From Treponema sp. (GTDB taxonomy: Bacteria; Spirochaetota; Spirochaetia; Treponematales; Treponemataceae), in contig JAEDCT010000002.1 of NCBI GenBank assembly GCA_016294035.1, positions 83,438 to 147,437 on the forward strand: DNA of 64,000 bases. Direction: 5' to 3'. A program made the translations under genes and the position numbers. The notes beneath the pieces are model-generated. The model worked only from the letters and a program-made list of their open reading frames with translations. It was not told where the DNA came from and made no database searches. Numbering within the stretch: position 1 is the stretch's first letter; every line of letters begins with the position of its first letter. Shown here piece after piece: positions 34,534-42,504 of the stretch.

Positions 34534-35589
34534 ATGGTTATTTTTCAGATAATTTTCATTGCTTTACTCTTTCTGTTAATTGGATTTCTCTTCAGATCAT
34601 ATCGATTGACAAAATCCGAATTAATCTTGAAAAAAGGTGAATTATTTGAATTACAGAAACAGCTTGATGAATCAAGAAAATCAAATGAAAATCTCATTAA
34701 TACAAAAACCTTTTCTGACTCCCTCACGGGATGCCTCAACAGATTTTCATTCCTTGGAGAACTGAAAAAAATTTCTGAGTCAACTGCCTCATACGGAGTA
34801 ATTTATGTCGGAGTAAATTCCCTTGACTATATTAACCGGCATGAAGGATTTTCAGCCGGAGACAACAAGATCATAAAAGTTCATTCAATTCTCAATAATT
34901 TCTTCAAAGACGAAAACTCATCCATCTACAGAATTAATGGCGGAACATTTGCAATCATAATGGAAGAAATTGACTATGATGAATTCCAGAGCAAAGCATC
35001 ACTTCTTGTGGCACAAAACAAAATGGAAAAATTATTCAGCGCAGGAAAAGCATGGTGCCTCAACGGGAAAAACATTCTGGAAGCCCTTTCAAGTGCAGAA
35101 GACAATATGCGGTCTGCAAAATATTATTACTATGCAAACAATGTAATGCTGAACACTAATCACAACAAGACAGATATTGATGTTGTTGCAAACCTGTGCA
35201 GGCAATACACTTGCATCGGCATTCTTGACGTAAAGACACAGCTCATGCATCTTTACAGAAACAACGGATTGAACGAAGACATCAACACATATATGAACGG
35301 GAGCCTCTACCAGCCGACACGCCTTATGTATGCAAAAAGATTTGTTGTTGAAGAAGACCAGGAAAAATTTGCAAAGGATTCTGACATCAACAAAATAATG
35401 GAAAGCCTCAAGACAAGCAACGTTTACACACTGTACTACAAATCAACTCAGGAACTTCATGGCGGTGATGACATTACATACAGCCAGTGGAACTTCAGTT
35501 ATTCCGGCGACAAGTCAAAAATAATTTTTGCAACACAAGAAATTAGCCTGGAAGAATACATTAAAAACAAAAAATCTAGCGTGCAATAA
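34534..35589 (+). CDS. Membrane-anchored degenerate GGDEF protein
   Basis: A 351-residue protein with one N-terminal membrane helix (about 3-22), a coiled coil (30-55), and a GGDEF-fold domain (60-205) that begins DSLTGCLNRFSFL. The signature has become GGTFA and the metal-binding Asp is Asn (VGVNSLDYINRHEG), so no cyclase activity is expected. The remaining 150 residues form a second domain that I do not recognise (LCRQYTCIGILDVKTQLMHL). It is preceded by AAGGACGAG. A role as a c-di-GMP or GTP receptor is possible. Its 3' end overlaps the convergent NusG_II gene by 14 bases. Confidence 0.78.
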   Translation: MVIFQIIFIALLFLLIGFLFRSYRLTKSELILKKGELFELQKQLDESRKSNENLINTKTFSDSLTGCLNRFSFLGELKKISESTASYGVIYVGVNSLDYINRHEGFSAGDNKIIKVHSILNNFFKDENSSIYRINGGTFAIIMEEIDYDEFQSKASLLVAQNKMEKLFSAGKAWCLNGKNILEALSSAEDNMRSAKYYYYANNVMLNTNHNKTDIDVVANLCRQYTCIGILDVKTQLMHLYRNNGLNEDINTYMNGSLYQPTRLMYAKRFVVEEDQEKFAKDSDINKIMESLKTSNVYTLYYKSTQELHGGDDITYSQWNFSYSGDKSKIIFATQEISLEEYIKNKKSSVQ

Positions 35590-35947
35590 CATCAAATTCC
35601 TTGTTTTTAGTATTTGATTCAACTCGCAGGATCACATCATTTGGCAAACAAGCAGCCCAGTCGCCGGGACCAGAAAGAAAACCCATATTAATGCAATTCT
35701 TGTTTGCACATGGAGACTCAACCACACAGGCTTTTCCTTCCCTGATTATGACTTTTGTGATTCCTTCAAGTCCTTCAAATTTCAGTTCTGAATCCTTGTC
35801 CAGGGGATAGATAAATTCATCTTGAGGAGTTGTAACTACCAGCATTAATCTGCCTGAAGTGCGGTTTCCAAGAAAATAGAAAAATGAAAAAACTACAATG
35901 GAAGCAAAGATTAGTCCAAAGACAACATCCAAAACCTTGATTTTCAT
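35576..35947 (-). CDS. NusG domain II-like membrane protein
   Basis: A 123-residue protein with one N-terminal membrane helix (about 6-27) and an extracytoplasmic NusG_II-type domain. Conserved cysteines are in VVESPCANKNC and AACLPND, the pattern typical of this family. Such proteins are commonly found with ApbE and Gx transporters in redox or flavinylation loci; here ApbE is divergent and a Gx gene follows. I chose the ATG at 35947 because the upstream TTG extension lacks a ribosome site and would precede the membrane helix with charged residues. Confidence 0.82.
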   Translation of the reverse strand: MKIKVLDVVFGLIFASIVVFSFFYFLGNRTSGRLMLVVTTPQDEFIYPLDKDSELKFEGLEGITKVIIREGKACVVESPCANKNCINMGFLSGPGDWAACLPNDVILRVESNTKNKEFDVIAR

Positions 35948-35997
35948 CGGTTCAAATTTATCATACTGACAAAGTATTTTCAAATCATCTTTTTTTC

Positions 35998-36006
35998 TGC
36001 TATGCT
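35998..36006 (+). promoter_or_regulatory. Extended -10 promoter before apbE
   Basis: TGCTATGCT is an extended -10 element (TGn plus TATGCT) six bases before the ATG at 36013. No ribosome site is present, so transcription may start on the start codon. The -35 region is weak. Confidence 0.45.
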
Positions 36007-36012
36007 TTTGTC

Positions 36013-37047
36013 ATGAAGATTTATTTTCTGGTGCCGGCGTTTTTTATGGCATTGTTTGCTTCATGTACAAAATCTGTTTCTCCGCTGCAAATTTCATGCA
36101 TGGACACAATCTGCACTGTAAACGCATACCATGACGGATCAAAAAAACTGTATTCACAAATTGAAAAACGGCTGGAACAAATCGACAGCAAATTCAGTAT
36201 TTCAAATCCATCTTCAGACATCTCAAAAATCAACAATCTTACAAAATCACAATCTCTGGTGGTTTCAGATGATGTTGCATACGTTCTTGGGGTTGCATTA
36301 AAAACAGCGGAAATTTCCCAGGGTGCATTTAACCCGGCTCTGGAAGAATTGATTTCACTCTGGAACATTAATTCAGCCAGCCCAAAAGTTCCGGAACACA
36401 GCATGATACAAAAAGCACTTTCATGCAGCGACTGGAAAACAATTCACATAAATGGAAACACTGTGAAAGTTGATTCTGATTCAGTTAAAATTAATCTCGG
36501 TGGAATTGCAAAAGGTTTTGCGGCAGATGAAATTGTTAAAATACTGAAAGCCAATGGAGTAAAGAAATCCGTCATCGACTTAGGCGGAAACATTTATGTA
36601 TATGGAAAAAAAAGCAGCAACTTAAAATGGACCGTTGGTGCAAAAAATCCCGAAGAACCGGATGGGGATCCGCTGATACTAATAAAAACCTTCGAGACAA
36701 GTGTTGTTTCCAGCGGAACATACGAGCGATACTTTGTTAAAGACTCAATCAGGTACCATCACATATTTGACCCGGAGACAGGTTACCCTGCAGACAAAAA
36801 TCTGACACAGGTTACAGTCATTTCAAGAAAAAGCATTATTGCTGACGTTCTTTCAACAACGGCATTTGTTCTTGGCAAAGACAAAACCCTTGAACTGCAG
36901 GATGTGTTTCAAAAAGAATTCAACACAAAAATTGATTTTATATTCGTTGAAAAAGGAAACATGGTTTCGTGGACAAAAAATCCGGATATTGAAATCACAA
37001 CAAGATTACGAGCGCCATGCATCAACGAGGGTGGAATCAATCATTGA
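36013..37047 (+). CDS. apbE: FAD:protein FMN transferase (ApbE), lipoprotein
   Basis: Attaches FMN covalently to Ser/Thr of extracytoplasmic flavoproteins such as RnfG/NqrC-like and FMN-bind proteins. Lipobox FASC (Cys18) puts it on the outer face of the membrane. Family motifs: NLGGIAKGFAAD, SVIDLGGNIYVYG, VVSSGTYER, and the metal site HHIFDPETGYP. Length (344) is usual. No FMN-bind target is encoded in this window. Its last 42 bases overlap the convergent Gx transporter gene, and a NusG_II gene diverges from its start. Confidence 0.93.
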   Translation: MKIYFLVPAFFMALFASCTKSVSPLQISCMDTICTVNAYHDGSKKLYSQIEKRLEQIDSKFSISNPSSDISKINNLTKSQSLVVSDDVAYVLGVALKTAEISQGAFNPALEELISLWNINSASPKVPEHSMIQKALSCSDWKTIHINGNTVKVDSDSVKINLGGIAKGFAADEIVKILKANGVKKSVIDLGGNIYVYGKKSSNLKWTVGAKNPEEPDGDPLILIKTFETSVVSSGTYERYFVKDSIRYHHIFDPETGYPADKNLTQVTVISRKSIIADVLSTTAFVLGKDKTLELQDVFQKEFNTKIDFIFVEKGNMVSWTKNPDIEITTRLRAPCINEGGINH

Positions 37048-38037
37048 AATAAAATTTTTCCTGGTGATTATTTCTTTTTTTTCAAGAAGCAGTGGAAGAT
37101 AGTGGGACATTCCTGCTGCATAGCGCCCGGCTGCACCCGGGAAATTTATTCTGACAGAACACATGCATTGACTTGCAAAAACCATGGCACATAACCTTCC
37201 ACTTTTCATGAGTCCTGAAAAAAGTGCGCCCTGAGTAACGGAAAACTTTCCAAAATTCCACAAAACCTTTCCGTAAGGCGAGAACAATGAAATCAGTGTC
37301 ATTGTGAATATCAAAATAAAGGAAGGCAAAATTCTGATTTTTTTTCTTAACAATAATGATGCAAAAAGAAAAACTGCTCCCAGTGAATAAACAAAAATCA
37401 AACTATCAGTAAAACAGATAAGCACAAACCCGCAGACAAAAATGGCAGCAATCACATACTGCCAGACAGAATTGTTTTTTTTAGTGATAGAGTAATTAAT
37501 TTTTCCATAATCAGTGCTTTCAAGAATTTCTTTGTACCACAAGGATTTTTTTTCAAACACGCAGGCAAAAATTCCCAGAGCTGCAGAACAAACCAGGGTA
37601 ACAAGAAGCATGAAGGGAATTGCATATCTGATTCCACTTCCAAAAAGCAGGAACCAGGCAAGAATAATCTGTGCACCATTGTTAAAAAGAGCGCCCATCA
37701 AACTGATTCCTACAAATGAAATAATTTTACGTGAACAAACTGAATGCAGGAAATACATTACAAAACTTGAGGCAAAAGTTCCGGAAACAGAAAATATAAA
37801 CACATAGGAAAAAATTGTTCCAGAAACCAGGCCCTGGCTCAAAACCTTAAGCAGCGCAAGAAAAAAATATTCCCGGCGTCTCATGACAGGCAGTGCAAGA
37901 ACAAGAGGAAGATTTGCAAGTCCTATTCGGAAAAACGGAAGTGGTTTTGGAATTGCAGTCTCAAGTGCAGACATAAGAAAGCACAAGACAGCAAAAAAAA
38001 TCACTCGCTTTTCACAAATTTTTTTATTGGTGAACAT
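37006..38037 (-). CDS. Gx (Hpre_diP_synt_I) transporter fused to EcfT-like domain
   Basis: A 343-residue membrane protein. Residues 1-175 match the Gx / heptaprenyl-diphosphate-synthase component I family (ALETAIPKPLPFFRIGLAN, GTFASSFVMYFLHSV), an S-component-like fold. Residues about 200-343 resemble the T component of energy-coupling-factor transporters (SPYGKVLWNFGKFSVTQGAL and GLMKSGRLCAMVFA). The fusion suggests a vitamin- or quinone-precursor importer built from S- and T-like halves. I use ATG 38037; an in-frame GTG lies six codons earlier. It overlaps apbE convergently by 42 bases. Confidence 0.8.
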   Translation of the reverse strand: MFTNKKICEKRVIFFAVLCFLMSALETAIPKPLPFFRIGLANLPLVLALPVMRRREYFFLALLKVLSQGLVSGTIFSYVFIFSVSGTFASSFVMYFLHSVCSRKIISFVGISLMGALFNNGAQIILAWFLLFGSGIRYAIPFMLLVTLVCSAALGIFACVFEKKSLWYKEILESTDYGKINYSITKKNNSVWQYVIAAIFVCGFVLICFTDSLIFVYSLGAVFLFASLLLRKKIRILPSFILIFTMTLISLFSPYGKVLWNFGKFSVTQGALFSGLMKSGRLCAMVFASQCMCSVRINFPGAAGRYAAGMSHYLPLLLEKKEIITRKNFISMIDSTLVDAWRS

Positions 38038-38118
38038 GTGATTACAGATTATCACCCGAAATAAAAAAAATCAAAACCAATTTCCATGACTTTAATCTGA
38101 TTTTCACAGGACATAATT

Positions 38119-38147
38119 TTGTAACAATTTTTTTTTCATGTTATAAT
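38119..38147 (+). promoter_or_regulatory. Consensus-like promoter, likely leaderless start
   Basis: TTGTAA (38119-38124), 17 bases, TATAAT (38142-38147), then nine bases to the ATG at 38157. The geometry is the same as for the gene at 11162, and no ribosome site is present. Confidence 0.75.
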
Positions 38148-38156
38148 ACATAAATT

Positions 38157-38888
38157 ATGATCGAAGCATACAGATTATTTATTGTAATTTCTTTTCTCTT
38201 TTTCTTTGGCGGAATTCTCGGATGGTTTATTGAACTGTTTTTCAGAAGATTAAACACAAAAAAGAATCCGGAAAAAATATGGTACAATCCAGGATTTTTG
38301 ACAGGTCCATGGCTGCCTGTCTACGGATTTGGTGCAATTGTACTTTTTACAATCAGTGTTCTTGAAGAATCCTTTTTCAACACAAGAACATTTGGAATCA
38401 TTCACTATGGAATAATGTTCCTCATCATGGCTGTTTTTATGACTCTGGTAGAATACATTGCAGGCAAAATATTTATCCAGGGAATGCACATCAAGCTTTG
38501 GGACTACTCAAAGGAATGGGGCAACTTTCAGGGAATTATCTGTCCAAAGTTTACTTTTTTCTGGGGACTTCTAAGCGCCGTCTACTATTTTTTTATTTTC
38601 CCAAAATTCAAGATTCTTGTTTTCTGGTTTACAGAGCATCCATGGTTTTCTTTCATCGTTGGAATAATCTTCGGATTGTTCAGCATTGATTTTGGATTTG
38701 CAGTTCATCTTGGAACTGTTATCAGAAAAAAGGCAATGGAAATTGACCGAAAATCTGCAGTGGACTTTCAAAAACTTCAGGGAAAACTAAAATCAGGAAA
38801 ACTTTCAATTCATTCATCATCACTTTTTCTTACGAACAAAATTGATCAGTTTGAAGATTTTGTAAAACGAAGCCCGTCAAAAAAATAA
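38157..38888 (+). CDS. CmpB-like (putative ABC-permease family) membrane protein
   Basis: A 243-residue membrane protein of five to six helices in the family annotated as putative ABC transporter permease (ABC_trans_CmpB type). Signature parts are GGILGWFIELFFRRL, NPGFLTGPWLPVYGFG and VEYIAGKIFI, with a later LWDYSKEWGNFQGIICP. The molecular role of the family is not known. The C-terminal 45 residues are basic and cytoplasmic. It is expressed from its own consensus-like promoter with no leader and stops three bases before the convergent hydE. Confidence 0.82.
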   Translation: MIEAYRLFIVISFLFFFGGILGWFIELFFRRLNTKKNPEKIWYNPGFLTGPWLPVYGFGAIVLFTISVLEESFFNTRTFGIIHYGIMFLIMAVFMTLVEYIAGKIFIQGMHIKLWDYSKEWGNFQGIICPKFTFFWGLLSAVYYFFIFPKFKILVFWFTEHPWFSFIVGIIFGLFSIDFGFAVHLGTVIRKKAMEIDRKSAVDFQKLQGKLKSGKLSIHSSSLFLTNKIDQFEDFVKRSPSKK

Positions 38889-38891
38889 AAG

Positions 38892-39902
38892 CTACTTTGG
38901 ATCACCACGGCAAACTGAAATTTTCAATCCGCAGTCTTCAATAATTTTTTCCAGCAGTTTATGGCCTTCACTGGATTCACTTCCTGTGGAGGCTTTTTTG
39001 TCATACAGTGAATAATCCTTTCTGGTTTCTACTGGTGAAAGATTTGGCATGACAACATTGGCCCCAGCTTTTAGTGCACGAATACGACCATCTTTGGATA
39101 ATGTTGCAACAGCTGTAGTAGCAGGAATCAATGCGTGGGGAAACTCAAGTCTTAACACTGAAATCAATTTTACAGTCAACTCAAGATTCCCTGCAGGAAA
39201 ATTTCCAAAAGGAGTTTTTGAATGTGGAATAAAAGGACCAATTCCAATCATCTGAGGCTCAAGGTCTTCCAGAAAATGAATATCAGCAATAATTGAATCA
39301 AGGGTCTGAAAAGGGCTGCCAACCATAAATCCGCTTCCAACCTGATAACCAATTTCTTTGAGGTCATAAAGGCATTTTTTTCTGTTTTCAAAAGTCTGAT
39401 TTTTTGGATGAAGTTTTATATAGTGCATGAAATCAGCAGTTTCATGACGAAGCAAAAACCTGTCACATCCTGCATCAAAATATTTTGCATAGCTTTCCCT
39501 GGATTTTTCTCCGATTGAAAGAGTCACGGCACAATCTGGAAAATCTTTTTTTATTGACGAAACCAGATCAACAATTTTTTCATCATCGTAAAACAAATCT
39601 TCTCCGCCCTGAAGTACAAAAGTTCTGTATCCCAAATCGTAGCCTTTTTTACAGCAATCCAGAATCTGTTCCTTCGAAAGTCTGTACCTTGAAAGTGAAT
39701 CATTTTCTTTTCGCAGGCCACAATAGAAACAATTGTTCCTGCAAAAATTTGTAAATTCAATGAGCCCCCTCAAATACACATCATTTGAATAGACTCTTGT
39801 TCTTACATCAAAGGCTCTTGCACAAAGCGTGGAAGAATCATACTCCTGAGAAAAAATTTCCTTAAGTTCAGAATCAGAAAACCGTTTTGGAGCAATCATC
39901 AT
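38892..39902 (-). CDS. hydE: [FeFe]-hydrogenase maturation radical SAM protein HydE
   Basis: Radical SAM enzyme that helps build the H-cluster of [FeFe] hydrogenases. The cluster motif is CRNNCFYC (Cys54, Cys58, Cys61). Family traits are GLRKENDSLSRYRL, LQGGED, RHETAD and GSGFMVGSPFQT. Length (336) is normal. The second Fe-S site seen in some HydE proteins is not obvious. Its ATG overlaps the TGA of the upstream thioredoxin-reductase-like gene by four bases, so the two are coupled. HydF, HydG and the hydrogenase are not in this window. Confidence 0.93.
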   Translation of the reverse strand: MMIAPKRFSDSELKEIFSQEYDSSTLCARAFDVRTRVYSNDVYLRGLIEFTNFCRNNCFYCGLRKENDSLSRYRLSKEQILDCCKKGYDLGYRTFVLQGGEDLFYDDEKIVDLVSSIKKDFPDCAVTLSIGEKSRESYAKYFDAGCDRFLLRHETADFMHYIKLHPKNQTFENRKKCLYDLKEIGYQVGSGFMVGSPFQTLDSIIADIHFLEDLEPQMIGIGPFIPHSKTPFGNFPAGNLELTVKLISVLRLEFPHALIPATTAVATLSKDGRIRALKAGANVVMPNLSPVETRKDYSLYDKKASTGSESSEGHKLLEKIIEDCGLKISVCRGDPK

Positions 39903-40762
39903 TTTTCAGCATCAAGAAATGCAACGGCACTTAAGGCAGCAACATTTCCCTCACCAGCAGCCTTAACATACTGATATGGAAGTCCAGTTATATCACCACA
40001 AGCAAAAAGCCCTGGAATGTTTGTACGCATTTGCCTGTCAACCATAACATGACTTTCATCAAGAACAAGACCTGGCACAAGCTGATTAGGCCTTAATGCC
40101 TTTCGGATAATAAAAACACCATCAACATCGTAAGTTTTTTTTCTAAGCTGCAGGGACTCAACCTTCATGGTGCCTTCAATTTTAACCGGAGCATCAACAA
40201 CAGTTTCTATTGAATCAATCTGCGGATTCCAGTCACCGGCATAAAGTTTAACATATACAACTTTCTGACAAAGCTCACTCAAATATTTTGCATCAGATTC
40301 AGCTTCTCTGTCGTAGGCAAGAACTGCAACTGTTTTTCCCTTGTAGAAATTACCATCGCAGGTAGCACAATAGCTTACTCCCCTTCCAAGAAATTTTTCC
40401 TCACCATCAACCGGATTTCCAAAATTCACGCCTGTTGCAAGAATCACAGATTTTGCCTCGTATGAAGAATTACCGCTTCCCTGAAGTGAAAAATATTTTC
40501 CCATGGCATAGACCGCATTGATTCTGTCATTCAATTGATTGACCTGCATTTTTTCCAGATGACCTGAAAGTCTTTTTGAAAAATCACTGCCAGATATTTC
40601 TGGTAATCCAGGGTAATTTTCAATGCACATGGACTTTTCAATCTTTGAACTAGTCTTTTCAGAACCAAACAAAACCACTGATTTATTCCTGAGCTTTGCA
40701 GTTATTGCAGCACTAATCCCGGCAGGACCTGTTCCTATAATTGCAATATCAAACTGTTCCAT
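39899..40762 (-). CDS. Thioredoxin-reductase-like flavoprotein with degenerate NADPH site
   Basis: A 287-residue FAD protein of the low-Mr thioredoxin reductase type. The FAD motif GTGPAG is at 10-15, the redox-active CATC at 132-135, and the C-terminal FAD motif is LFACGDITG. The second nucleotide-binding loop, normally GGGDSA, reads VLAYDREAES (about 147-156), and the HRR motif that recognises the NADPH phosphate is absent. I infer another electron donor, such as ferredoxin, as described for some clostridial reductases. GGAGG precedes the start. It is coupled to hydE. Confidence 0.87.
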   Translation of the reverse strand: MEQFDIAIIGTGPAGISAAITAKLRNKSVVLFGSEKTSSKIEKSMCIENYPGLPEISGSDFSKRLSGHLEKMQVNQLNDRINAVYAMGKYFSLQGSGNSSYEAKSVILATGVNFGNPVDGEEKFLGRGVSYCATCDGNFYKGKTVAVLAYDREAESDAKYLSELCQKVVYVKLYAGDWNPQIDSIETVVDAPVKIEGTMKVESLQLRKKTYDVDGVFIIRKALRPNQLVPGLVLDESHVMVDRQMRTNIPGLFACGDITGLPYQYVKAAGEGNVAALSAVAFLDAEK

Positions 40763-40866
40763 GGAAACCTCCAGAAATTATTTTGAAAAAAAACATTCAT
40801 AAAAAATATAATGACGAAGCCAACAAATTTCAATTTAAGAATCACAATAAAATAACCAGGTATCAA

Positions 40867-40895
40867 TTCACAAAAAAGATTTGTAGCACTAGAAT
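40867..40895 (+). promoter_or_regulatory. Promoter, likely leaderless start
   Basis: TTCACA (40867-40872), 17 bases, TAGAAT (40890-40895), then six bases to the ATG at 40902. The predicted transcription start is on or next to the start codon; no ribosome site is visible. Confidence 0.6.
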
Positions 40896-40901
40896 ACATC
40901 T

Positions 40902-41369
40902 ATGGGTTGCTTTTATGAAAATGGATTGGAATTCTCATGCAAAAGATGTTCTGCCTGCTGCGGAAAAACTCCGGGCGTTGTCTATCTTTCAAGACAGGAT
41001 CTTTCACTGCTTGCAGAATTCCACAAAACAAGTGAAGCTGAATTTATTTCCAGGTATTGCAGATGGGTCATGTATTACGGCGGAATAGAAGTTCTTGCCC
41101 TGTTTGAAGAAAAAAATCATGACTGCGTTTTATGGAACAATGGATGCTCGGCTTACGAAGCAAGACCTGTTCAGTGCCGCACGTGGCCTTTCTGGAGCTG
41201 GATAGTTGCAGACAAAGAATCCTGGGATGACTGCGCAAAAAATTGTCCCGGCATGAATCAAGGCAAATTCTGGGCAAAAGAATTTATTGATCAGGAAAAA
41301 ACGAAATATGATGAAAATATTCCACTTTCAAAAGAAGAATGGGAAAATTCAAATATTAAAAGCAAATAG
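40902..41369 (+). CDS. YkgJ-family cysteine cluster protein
   Basis: A 155-residue protein with the N-terminal CKRCSACC cluster and downstream GCSAYEARPVQCRTWPF, the pattern of the YkgJ (CxxCxxCC) family, thought to bind zinc or an iron-sulfur cluster. Function is not established. It starts without a ribosome site behind its own promoter. PanE follows 27 bases after the stop, so the two may share a transcript. Confidence 0.86.
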   Translation: MGCFYENGLEFSCKRCSACCGKTPGVVYLSRQDLSLLAEFHKTSEAEFISRYCRWVMYYGGIEVLALFEEKNHDCVLWNNGCSAYEARPVQCRTWPFWSWIVADKESWDDCAKNCPGMNQGKFWAKEFIDQEKTKYDENIPLSKEEWENSNIKSK

Positions 41370-41396
41370 TCTGTTCATATCAATATGGAGATAAAA

Positions 41397-42299
41397 ATGA
41401 AAATAACAATGATTGGAATGGGTGCAGTTGGTGCAGTTGTCGGAAAAAGACTCGGAGAATTTCTTGGATTTGAAAACATGGAATGCATTGCAGACAGCCA
41501 GAGAAAAACCAGATATGAAAAAAATGGAATCTCGATTAACGGAGAAAGAATCAATTTCCATTTCGTGACTCCAGAGAATGCCGTAAAATCTGACCTTGTG
41601 ATTATTGCAACAAAAAATCTTCAGCTTAAGGATGTTCTTGTTCAAATAGAAAAAGCAATTGGGCCTGAAACAACAATTCTTTCCCTGCTCAACGGAATTC
41701 AAAGTGAGCAGGAATTGTCTGAAAAATTCGGAAAAGAAAAAGTTCTTTACGGATACATTGTAAACCTTAGCTCAACAAACGAAAACGGAAACATTACCTG
41801 TGGCCACGAAGGAACAATTTATTTTGGAGAAGATTCAAATGAAATCACACCGCGTGTTTCTGAAATAAAAAAACTTTTTGACAATGCAAAAGTTAATTCA
41901 GTTGTTCCGGAAGACATTCACTTGAGTCAGTGGAAAAAATTTCTTCTCAATGTTTCATGCAATACAATTTCTGCACTATGCCGCCAGACTTACAAAGGAT
42001 TCAGAAATGAAATAACTCAGGATGTGGTCAGACAATGTGCCAGAGAAGTTGTAGCCGTTGCCAGGAAAATGGGAATTGCCCTGACTGATGAAATGATTGA
42101 AGAAAACATCAGAATGACATCTTCACTGAATGATGAAGGGAAAACCTCCATGTTCCAGGATGTTGAAGCAAAACGCAGGACAGAAAACGACTATTTCTGC
42201 GGGACAATTGTCAAGCTGGGAAAAGAACTTGGAATTCAGACTCCCGTATGTGATCTTTTACACAAACTGATAAAATGCACGGAATCTGCATGGGACTAA
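41397..42299 (+). CDS. panE: 2-dehydropantoate 2-reductase (ketopantoate reductase)
   Basis: Reduces ketopantoate to pantoate with NADPH, in coenzyme A synthesis. The N-terminal Rossmann motif is GMGAVG. LLNGIQSEQEL, WKKFLLNVSCNTISAL (with the conserved Lys) and the C-terminal DVEAKRRTEND motif fit the ApbA/PanE family. I prefer ATG 41397, which has GGAG at good spacing; the ATG four codons earlier overlaps that site. No other pantothenate gene is near, and some family members reduce other 2-keto acids, so the symbol is likely but not certain. Confidence 0.85.
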   Translation: MKITMIGMGAVGAVVGKRLGEFLGFENMECIADSQRKTRYEKNGISINGERINFHFVTPENAVKSDLVIIATKNLQLKDVLVQIEKAIGPETTILSLLNGIQSEQELSEKFGKEKVLYGYIVNLSSTNENGNITCGHEGTIYFGEDSNEITPRVSEIKKLFDNAKVNSVVPEDIHLSQWKKFLLNVSCNTISALCRQTYKGFRNEITQDVVRQCAREVVAVARKMGIALTDEMIEENIRMTSSLNDEGKTSMFQDVEAKRRTENDYFCGTIVKLGKELGIQTPVCDLLHKLIKCTESAWD

Positions 42300-42376
42300 T
42301 TTTTTTTATAGTTTTCACAAATCAACAATCCCTATTGAAATTTAATTTTCTATGTTGTAATAGTAACAAATAGAAA

Positions 42377-42470
42377 TGCTGATTTTCTTTGCATGCGAGA
42401 CTGTGAAGTCCTTTCTGTAAAGAAGAACAGCAAGGCTGGCGGCAGAATGTGTAGTTTTCTCCGGCAGAAA
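42377..42470 (+). ncRNA. Structured 5' leader upstream of MATE gene (riboswitch candidate)
   Basis: Between panE and the MATE gene lies a 205-base gap. GCTGATTTTCTTT (42378-42390) can pair with AAAGAAGAACAGC (42419-42431) in 11 of 13 positions. Enclosed is GACT-GTGA-AGTC (42399-42410), a hairpin with a GNRA tetraloop, then CTTT-CTGT-AAAG. A further CTGGCGG / CCGGCAG stem follows. A TTGAAA and TGTAAT promoter pair lies near 42335-42362. It does not match a riboswitch class I know. Confidence 0.45.
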
Positions 42471-42504
42471 TTAAAAATAATTTAAAAATTTTAAGAGGCA
42501 CAAA

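Noticed and set aside
42377..42470. c-di-GMP (GEMM) riboswitch reading of the MATE leader
   Set aside because: A GNRA hairpin is present but the conserved GGACGCAAAGCC-type core is not, so I left it as an unclassified structured leader.
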